From assembly GCF_003952505.1 (NCBI RefSeq), contig NZ_CP034450.1, forward strand, positions 3,410,001-3,474,000: a stretch of 64,000 nucleotides of DNA. The letters run 5' to 3'. Every line of letters starts with the position of its first letter. The stretch's first letter is position 1. The notes beneath the pieces were generated by a model. The model searched no databases, was not told the DNA's origin, and saw nothing but the letters and a program-made list of their open reading frames with translations. Source of the DNA: Mesorhizobium sp. M4B.F.Ca.ET.058.02.1.1. GTDB taxonomy: Bacteria > Pseudomonadota > Alphaproteobacteria > Rhizobiales > Rhizobiaceae. The translations under genes and the position numbers were made by a program. Below, piece by piece: positions 58,447 through 64,000 of this stretch.

Positions 58447-58528
58447 GAGTTGTCAGTCTTTAGCCGGTTTGTCTTTGGTCGAAATCGCTCTCGCCGCCAG
58501 CAAGCGGGCAGCGCGAATGCTACGGCAC

Positions 58529-58650
58529 TTCACCTCCCCCTCAACGAGGAGGTCGCGGGGAAGCCGCGGGCGGAGTGGTAGCGGGGAACCTGCCCGGCCA
58601 AACCACCCCGACGCTGCGCGTCGTCCCTCCCGCACTGGGAGGGCAAGAAC
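58529..58650. repeat. Intergenic repeat cluster between binding protein and ATPase genes
   Basis: This stretch contains CACCTCCCCCTCAACGAGG, a GCGGGCGGAGTGG segment, the small inverted repeat GACGC-TGC-GCGTC at 58610-58622 and a perfect 7-bp hairpin CCCTCCC-GCACT-GGGAGGG at 58625-58643. It looks like a composite REP-type element. On the minus strand the last hairpin lies just after the binding-protein stop. No gene is supported in 58447-58650. Confidence 0.7.
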
Positions 58651-59808
58651 TCACCGTCCGCCGATGACGCCGATATAGTCCGACACCCAGCGGTAATAGG
58701 GCACGCACTGGTCGTTCTCGCTGGCGCATTTCGACACCGGCGTCTTCCAGAACTTGATCTTGTCGAAATTGTCGTAGCCGTTGGTCTTGCAGCCTTCCTC
58801 GCCGAGCAGCTCGTTGCCCTTGCAGGCGGCCGGCACCACCGGGAGCGAGCCGAACCAGGCGGAGACATCGCCCTGCACCTTAGGCGAGAGCGAGTGCTCG
58901 ATCCACATATAGGCGCAGTTCGGATGGGCGGCGTCGGCCTCCATCATGGTGGTGTCGGCCCAGCCGGTGACGCCCTCCTCGGGAATGGTCGAGGAGACCG
59001 GCTTCTTGGCGGCGACCAGCGTGTTGACCTGGTACGGCCACGAGCCCGAGGCGACCACGCCCTCGTTCTGGAAGTCGTCGACCTGGATCGCGGCATCGTG
59101 CCAGTAGCGGCCGACCAGCGTGCGCTGGACGCGCAGCAGGTCGAGCGCCGCCTTGTACTGGTCCTCGGTCAGCTCGTAGGGATCCTTGATGCCGAGCTCC
59201 GGCTTGTGGAACATGAGGTAGTTGGCGGCATCGGCGATGTGGATCGGACCGTCATAGGCCTGGACGCGGCCCTTGTTCGACTTGCCGTCGGGCAGCTTCA
59301 TCTCCTCGAAGACGACACTCCAACTCTTGGGCGCTTCCTTGAAGACGTCGGTGTTGTACATCAGCACGTTCGGGCCCCATTGATAGGGAACGCCGTAGTG
59401 CACCTTGTCGACCGTGAACCAGGGGGCGTCCTTCAGCCGGTCGTCGACGCTCTTCCAGCTCGGGACGAGATCGGTGTTGATCGGCTGCACGCGCTTGCCG
59501 GCGACGAGGCGCAACGAAGCATCGCCCGACGCGGTGACGAGGTCGAAGCCGCCCTCGTTCATCAACGAGACCATCTCGTCCGACGTGTTGGCGGTCTTGA
59601 CGTTGACCTTGCAGCCGCTCTCCTTCTCGAAAGCGGTCACCCAGTCATAACCCTTGTCGGTTTCGCCGCGCTCGATATAGCCCGGCCAGGCGACGATGTT
59701 GACCTCGCCCTCGCCCTTGCCGAGCTCCTTGACCTGGGCGATGGCCTGGCCGGAGAAGGTCAGCGCGACCGTCAATGCAGTGCACGACTTCAGGAATGAA
59801 TTCATCAT
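58651..59808 (-). CDS. Polyamine-type ABC transporter substrate-binding protein (PotD/YdcS type)
   Basis: About 385 residues from ATG 59808 (GGGAG four bases upstream; the second ATG at 59805 is equally possible). A Sec signal is present (FLKSCTALTVALTFSGQAIA). The mature protein has PotD-like features: EVNIVAWPGYIERGETDKGYDWVTAFEKESGCKVNVKTANTSDEMVSLMNEGGFDLVTASGD. Two Cys near the C-terminus (SKCASENDQCVPYY) may form a disulfide. It is the first gene of the operon 59808 to 54144. The ligand could be putrescine-like or another cationic amine. Confidence 0.9.
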   Translation of the reverse strand: MMNSFLKSCTALTVALTFSGQAIAQVKELGKGEGEVNIVAWPGYIERGETDKGYDWVTAFEKESGCKVNVKTANTSDEMVSLMNEGGFDLVTASGDASLRLVAGKRVQPINTDLVPSWKSVDDRLKDAPWFTVDKVHYGVPYQWGPNVLMYNTDVFKEAPKSWSVVFEEMKLPDGKSNKGRVQAYDGPIHIADAANYLMFHKPELGIKDPYELTEDQYKAALDLLRVQRTLVGRYWHDAAIQVDDFQNEGVVASGSWPYQVNTLVAAKKPVSSTIPEEGVTGWADTTMMEADAAHPNCAYMWIEHSLSPKVQGDVSAWFGSLPVVPAACKGNELLGEEGCKTNGYDNFDKIKFWKTPVSKCASENDQCVPYYRWVSDYIGVIGGR

Positions 59809-59993
59809 CGATCTCCCATTTTGGCGCATGTCTCCGATAAGATCATGCGCACCCTCAAAACATTGAAGCGTCCACCAACCAGGAAAATGGGCGGCGCTCC
59901 AAGGGGCCGCACTCAGCGGCGGCTTTTGGTTCCCTAACCGGAGGTTGCTGCGAAATTCCCGGTTTCGCAAATTCATTTATCAGAAAGGCGATA

Positions 59994-60008
59994 TCGGTTT
60001 TTCCGATG
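59994..60008. promoter_or_regulatory. LysR-type site in the binding-protein promoter region
   Basis: ATCGG-TTTTT-CCGAT is a perfect 5-5-5 palindrome obeying the T-N11-A rule, in the 219-base region between the LysR gene end and the binding-protein start. A second inverted repeat GCGCATG/CATGCGC lies at 59824-59850, nearer the start codon. The LysR at 60028-60939 is the likely binder. Confidence 0.5.
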
Positions 60009-60027
60009 GATAAAGGCGGCCAGCTTG

Positions 60028-60939
60028 TCACGGACGCTGGCGGACCATGCGCTGCGACTGGGCAAGGCCGATGAAGTCGCGCGCGGCCTGCGGCAGGCTG
60101 GAGCCGCGGCGCCAGACCATGCCGACCTGGACCACCGGCAAGGCGCCGGAAATATCGCGCGACTCGATGCGGTCGCCTTCCAGCGACCATGGCCGGTAGA
60201 CGAGGTCGGGCAGCAGCGCCACGCCGGCGCCGGTGGCGACGAGGCTGCGCACCGCCTCGACCGAGCGGGTGCGGAAGGCGACATGCGGCCTGGCGCCGAG
60301 CGCCGCGAGCAGCTTGCCGGTGTTCTCCTCGATCTCGTCGACGGTCAGCATGATCAGCGGCTCCGACACGATGTCGCTGAGATCGATAATGTCGGCGCTG
60401 GCGAGTTTGTGGCTGAGCGGCACCCACAGGCGATAGGCCGAGACCTCGAGGATTTCCGACTGCAGCGCGGTGCGGTCGCGCAGGTTCGAGGTGACCATGA
60501 CGGCGATGTCGAGCTTGCCGCCGATCAAAAGGTGCTCGAGATAGTCGCCATTGTCCTCGATGGCCGAGACCTCGACACCGGGATAGGCGCGACGGTAGCG
60601 GGCGAGAAGATCGGACAGCACATAGCCGGCGACCAGCGAGGTGACGCCGAGCTGGAGGCGGCCGCCGGTCACCAGCTGGTCGCCGAAGAAGGCGCGGCGG
60701 GCGTCCGACACATCGGCGAGGATCTTGGTCGCGTGGCGCAGGAACTGGTGGCCCTTGTGGGTGATGTTGAGGCCGCGCGGATGGCGCTCGAACAGTTCGA
60801 CGCCGAGGTCGCTTTCCAGTTCCTTGATCGCCTCGGTGACCGAGGATTGCGAGATGGAGAGGTTCTGCGCGGCGCCGGACACGGTGCCCTGCTCGGCGAC
60901 GGCGACGAAGAACTGCAACTGGCGGATGGTGAAGGCCAT
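60028..60939 (-). CDS. LysR family transcriptional regulator
   Basis: The 303-residue LTTR starts at ATG 60939 (an upstream start adds five residues). The helix-turn-helix is IRQLQFFVAVAEQGTVSGAAQNLSISQSSVTEAIKELESDLGVELFER. The effector domain follows with LQLGVTSLVAGYVLSDLLARYRRAYPGVEVS. It lies immediately upstream of the polyamine-type ABC operon in the same direction, with a T-N11-A palindrome between them, so it probably regulates that operon. Confidence 0.88.
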   Translation of the reverse strand: MAFTIRQLQFFVAVAEQGTVSGAAQNLSISQSSVTEAIKELESDLGVELFERHPRGLNITHKGHQFLRHATKILADVSDARRAFFGDQLVTGGRLQLGVTSLVAGYVLSDLLARYRRAYPGVEVSAIEDNGDYLEHLLIGGKLDIAVMVTSNLRDRTALQSEILEVSAYRLWVPLSHKLASADIIDLSDIVSEPLIMLTVDEIEENTGKLLAALGARPHVAFRTRSVEAVRSLVATGAGVALLPDLVYRPWSLEGDRIESRDISGALPVVQVGMVWRRGSSLPQAARDFIGLAQSQRMVRQRP

Positions 60940-61013
60940 GGCGGGACTAAACACTGGCGAGGCGCGGAAGGAAAGCGGGCCGCTGTCCGGCCCACAGCAT
61001 CGCTGTCTTGGCC

Positions 61014-61793
61014 TTACCGGCTCTCGTCCTCGCCGGCCGCAACGCTGATTCGCGCGCCGGCCTCGGCGAGCGCCGCGGCGATGTCGCGCGGCGGCGTCCG
61101 GTCGGTGGCGAGTTCGGAGAAGCCGTCGAAGCCGCAGACCCGGACCAGCCCCTGGCGGCCGAACTTGCTTTGATCGGTGATCACCACAGAGCGCTGGCCG
61201 CGCGACAGCACCATGCGGGCGAATTCGGCTTCTTCCAGATCGTAGTCCGTCAGGCCGGCGACGGCGTCGACCGCGCCGATGGAGATCACCGCATGGCTGA
61301 CGGAGAAGCGGCTGACGAAGTCGATGGCCGAGACGCCGAAAGCGGCGCCGGAATCACTGCGCAACTCGCCGCCGGCCATGTAGACCTTGTTGCCGTTGAC
61401 GGTGGCCAGCGTGCGGGCGATGTCGGACGAATTGGTGACGACGGTAAGCCGCCGGTGGCCCAAAAGTTCGCGAGCGAGGAACGAGGTGGTCGTGCCGGTG
61501 TCGAGCATGACAGACTCGCCGTCGCGGATTGTGGCGGCGACCATGCGGGCGATGGCACGCTTGGCGTCGGCATTCTCGCGCATGCGCCGCTCGAACGGCG
61601 CCTCGCCGGCCATCGCCGACAGGCTGACGGCGCCATGCATCTTCAGGATCGACCCGTCATGGGTGAGCGGCTTGACATCGCGGCGAACGGTCTCCAGCGA
61701 GACTCCCAGCCGGTCGGCCAGGCTCGCGATGGTAATGGTGCCCTCCTCGTTCAGGAGCCGCAGGATCTCGCCATGCCGTTTCGAATGGATCAT
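61014..61793 (-). CDS. DeoR/GlpR family transcriptional regulator
   Basis: The 259-residue protein has the DeoR N-terminal helix-turn-helix (RHGEILRLLNEEGTITIASLADRLGVSLETVRRDVKPLTHDGSILKMHG) and the ribose-5-phosphate-isomerase-like effector domain (MLDTGTTTSFLARELLG, DYDLEEAEFARMVLSRGQRSVVITDQSKFGR). Effectors are usually phosphorylated sugars or alcohols. It is divergent from the choline-kinase-like gene, whose phosphorylated product could be the effector; that is inference. Confidence 0.9.
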   Translation of the reverse strand: MIHSKRHGEILRLLNEEGTITIASLADRLGVSLETVRRDVKPLTHDGSILKMHGAVSLSAMAGEAPFERRMRENADAKRAIARMVAATIRDGESVMLDTGTTTSFLARELLGHRRLTVVTNSSDIARTLATVNGNKVYMAGGELRSDSGAAFGVSAIDFVSRFSVSHAVISIGAVDAVAGLTDYDLEEAEFARMVLSRGQRSVVITDQSKFGRQGLVRVCGFDGFSELATDRTPPRDIAAALAEAGARISVAAGEDESR

Positions 61794-62189
61794 ATATGGG
61801 TTTCCAGGATTTTGACCGATTCTAGGGCAATCCTGCCGTTTTTAAAGGAAATGCTCATATTTTCGGGCAAAACACCCAAAAAAAGTCACAGCTTTTGATT
61901 GACAGCCGATCAACACTGGCGTGAGATCAAGGGCATGACAGGCTCGGAACTGCCAAATCGGGGCAGAACCGCAATTGACCGGCCAGACAGCCCGGAATGG
62001 GCCTGGCGCAAGGAATTTTCAGATCCGCGGGGGCGGATGCCGGGGTCACAAACCTGGCCAAGGGGCTCGTCGGTGCGGTGCGGGATACCGGTCCTGGCGT
62101 CCCGCACCGACGAGGATTTTGCTTTACCAATCTCCATCGCGCGATGTCTGCGGCGGTTTGTCGAAGCGCCGCCGAACCAGGGATAGACC
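61794..62189. other. Divergent intergenic region between deoR and the kinase-like gene
   Basis: The first ~110 bases are AT-rich and include the inverted pattern TTTTCGGG-CAAAACA-CCCAAAA at 61860-61881, a possible DeoR site, and a TTGACA at 61899-61904 without a good -10. Near 62066-62115 a long imperfect hairpin (CTCGTCGGTGCGG... TCCCGCACCGACGAG) precedes the kinase gene. Short frames in this region have no ribosome-binding site and are not supported as genes. Confidence 0.5.
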
Positions 62190-63077
62190 GTGACCATTGA
62201 AGACCGCATCCGCGCCCTGCCCTGCTGGACCGGCACGATCGACATTGAGCCGCTGCCGGGAGGACTGAGCAACGCCAACTATCTGGTCAAGGATGGGGCC
62301 GGCCGGCATGTCGTGCGCTTCGGCCAGGATTTTCCGTTCCACCACGTCTTTCGCGAGCGCGAGGTGATGACCTCGCGCGCGGCGCATGCCGCGGGCTTCG
62401 CGCCGGCGGTGCGCTACTCCGAGCCGGGCATCATGGTGACGCAGTATCTCGGTGCCAAGACCTATACGGGCGATGACGTGCGCGCCAATATCGGCCGCGT
62501 CGCGGCACTGATGCGCGGCTTCCACCGCGAAATGCCTAGCCATATTTCCGGCGCCGGGTTCATGTTCTGGGTGTTCCACGTCATCCGCGACTATGCACGC
62601 ACGCTGGAGGACGGCGGCAGCCGCAAACGCGACGAGTTGCCCCGCTACCTGGCGCTGGCAGACGAGCTGGAGCGGGCGCAGAAGTTGCTGCCGATCGTCT
62701 TCGGCCACAACGATCTTTTGCCGGCCAATATTCTCGACGACGGCAGCCGTCTGTGGCTGATCGACTTCGAGTATGCCGGCTTCAACACGGCGATGTTCGA
62801 CCTTGCGGGCGCCGCCTCGAATGCCGGGCTTAGCGACGACGAATCCTTCGCCCTGCTCACCGCCTATTTCATGAAGGAGCCGGACGACGCGATCCGCCGC
62901 TCGCACGCCGCCATGCAGTGCGCCTCGCTGCTGCGCGAGGCGATGTGGAGCATGGTCTCCGAGCTCTATCTTGACGCGCCCGGCATCGACTACGTCGCCT
63001 ACACCGAGGAAAACCTGACGCGGCTGGCGACGGCGCTGGAAAGCTACCAAACGAAATACGGAAGGCTGACCCCATGA
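62190..63077 (+). CDS. Choline/ethanolamine kinase-like phosphotransferase (APH fold)
   Basis: The 295-residue protein starts at a GTG. It has the aminoglycoside-phosphotransferase/choline-kinase fold: N-lobe GGLSNANYLVKDGAGRHVVRFG, the catalytic loop VFGHNDLLPANIL (HxDxxxxN form) and the metal motif LWLIDFEYAGFN. This pattern fits the choline/ethanolamine/thiamine kinase group. It would phosphorylate a small amino alcohol. It overlaps the next gene by four bases, so both act together. Confidence 0.85.
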   Translation: MTIEDRIRALPCWTGTIDIEPLPGGLSNANYLVKDGAGRHVVRFGQDFPFHHVFREREVMTSRAAHAAGFAPAVRYSEPGIMVTQYLGAKTYTGDDVRANIGRVAALMRGFHREMPSHISGAGFMFWVFHVIRDYARTLEDGGSRKRDELPRYLALADELERAQKLLPIVFGHNDLLPANILDDGSRLWLIDFEYAGFNTAMFDLAGAASNAGLSDDESFALLTAYFMKEPDDAIRRSHAAMQCASLLREAMWSMVSELYLDAPGIDYVAYTEENLTRLATALESYQTKYGRLTP

Positions 63078-64000
63078 GCCTGCCCGGCCACGCCGGAATC
63101 GTCGTCATCGGCGGCGGCATCATCGGTTGCTCGACGGCCTATCATCTGGCGCGCGACCACAAAGCAGATGTCGTGCTCCTGGAGCAGGGCAAGCTGACCT
63201 CGGGCTCGACCTGGCACGCGGCCGGGCTGGTCGGCCAGTTGCGTTCGTCGGCCTCGATCACGCGCGTGCTGAAATACTCCGTCGAGCTCTACAAGGGGCT
63301 GGAGGCCGAGACCGGGCTCGCCACCGGCTGGAAGATGACCGGGTGCCTCAGGCTGGCCACCAATGCCGACCGCTGGACCGAGTTCAGGCGGCTGGCGACG
63401 ACGGCGAAAAGCTTCGGCATGGACATGCAATTGCTGTCGCCGGACGAGGTGAAAAAGATGTGGCCGCTGATGGAGACCGGCGACCTCGTCGGCGCCTCCT
63501 GGCTGCCGACCGACGGGCAGGCGAGTCCCTCCGACATCACCCAGTCGCTGGCCAAGGGCGCGCGCATACATGGCGCGAAACTGTTCGAGGAGGTGCGCGT
63601 CACCGGCTTCGCGATAAAGGACGGCCGCATCACCGCGGTGAAGACCGACAAGGGCGACATCGCCTGCGACAAGGTGGTGAACTGCGCCGGGCAGTGGGCC
63701 CGCCAGGTCGGCGCGATGGCCGGCATCAACGTGCCGCTGCAGCCGGTCAAGCACCAGTACATCATCACCGAAAAGATCGAGGGGCTGGCGACCGACGCGC
63801 CGACGATACGCGACCCCGACCGCCGCACCTATTTCAAGGAAGAGGTCGGCGGGCTGGTGATGGGCGGCTATGAGCCGAACCCGCAAGCTTGGACGACAGG
63901 CGACGTTCCCAATGACTGGGAATTCCGGCTGTTCGACGACGACTACGATCATTTCGAGCAGCATATGGCGCAGGCGATCGAGCGTGTGCCGGCATTGGCC
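63074..64000 (+). CDS. FAD-dependent oxidoreductase, dimethylglycine/sarcosine dehydrogenase-like (continues past the right edge)
   Basis: The frame begins at ATG 63074 and is open for 309 codons to the window end. The DAO-type FAD fold is clear: VVIGGGIIGCSTAYHLA, then SGSTWHAAGLVGQLR, where the His-Ala-Ala segment is the usual site of covalent FAD attachment in DMGDH/SDH, and NCAGQWARQVGAMAGINVPLQPVKHQYIITE. Full-length relatives are ~800 residues with a C-terminal GCV-T folate domain, not visible here. The reaction would be oxidative N-demethylation feeding C1 units to folate. Translationally coupled to the kinase-like gene. Confidence 0.88.
   Translation, partial: MSLPGHAGIVVIGGGIIGCSTAYHLARDHKADVVLLEQGKLTSGSTWHAAGLVGQLRSSASITRVLKYSVELYKGLEAETGLATGWKMTGCLRLATNADRWTEFRRLATTAKSFGMDMQLLSPDEVKKMWPLMETGDLVGASWLPTDGQASPSDITQSLAKGARIHGAKLFEEVRVTGFAIKDGRITAVKTDKGDIACDKVVNCAGQWARQVGAMAGINVPLQPVKHQYIITEKIEGLATDAPTIRDPDRRTYFKEEVGGLVMGGYEPNPQAWTTGDVPNDWEFRLFDDDYDHFEQHMAQAIERVPALA

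Noticed and set aside
61899..62186. 95-codon plus-strand frame before the kinase-like gene
   Set aside because: No ribosome-binding site, overlaps a hairpin region and has unprotein-like composition rich in Arg, Pro and Trp.

Overview
The window looks like chromosome of a Mesorhizobium-type alphaproteobacterium (Rhizobiales). The basis is uniformly high GC with very few AT-rich patches, many ABC transport operons, an NAD-dependent FdsGBA-CD formate dehydrogenase, a MocR/MttB pair, and long palindromic intergenic elements of a kind I associate with Mesorhizobium genomes. The genus is an inference, not a measurement. I see no rRNA, tRNA, transposase, integrase, phage gene or CRISPR array.

Layout. 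(1) 1-17.4 kb is an aromatic-acid-type catabolic island. A minus-strand operon (cyclase, FAD oxidoreductase, MarR, start of an indolepyruvate:ferredoxin-oxidoreductase-like protein) diverges from a plus-strand run: a second FAD oxidoreductase, a complete dipeptide-type ABC importer, a fused FAD-monooxygenase/Old-Yellow-Enzyme protein like 2-aminobenzoyl-CoA monooxygenase/reductase, SDR, MarR, enoyl-CoA hydratase, acyl-CoA dehydrogenase and RidA. This reads as dearomatisation of an amino- or hydroxy-aryl-CoA followed by beta-oxidation. No aryl-CoA ligase is present in the window. (2) 17.5-22.6 kb is a GntR-controlled locus with two class-V PLP enzymes and a polar-amino-acid substrate-binding protein plus permease but no ATPase. 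(3) 22.6-27.9 kb is a convergent dppABCDF-like operon. (4) 28-33.4 kb holds a FadD-like ligase with an Ala/Lys/Pro-rich N-terminus, a METTL20-like methyltransferase, a HAD phosphatase and pgi. (5) 33.5-42.5 kb holds MocR, an MttB-family methyltransferase, a GFA-family protein, an IlvD/Edd dehydratase, a CoxG-like protein, the Mrp ATPase and a VOC protein. (6) 42.5-50 kb is a LysR gene and the fds operon, with an AT-rich 72-codon ORF inside it. (7) 50-53.9 kb holds an alpha/beta-hydrolase/degenerate-cyclase/LuxR fusion protein and several small genes. (8) 54-64 kb is a polyamine-type ABC operon with an aminobutyraldehyde-type dehydrogenase, LysR and DeoR regulators, a choline-kinase-like protein and the start of a dimethylglycine/sarcosine-dehydrogenase-like flavoprotein.

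Recurring themes. Quaternary-amine and C1 chemistry (MttB, demethylase-like flavoprotein, choline-kinase-like protein, GFA protein, formate dehydrogenase) could together route methyl groups to CO2, but that link is inferred. All four substrate-binding-protein genes are followed by a strong hairpin before the next ABC gene, which would give graded expression. Several clean palindromes sit where regulators of the MarR, GntR and LysR families should bind. Three genes (21353-22632, 28380-30352, 33875-35367) each carry a one-base loss in a C or G run, which looks more like systematic homopolymer under-calling than real decay.
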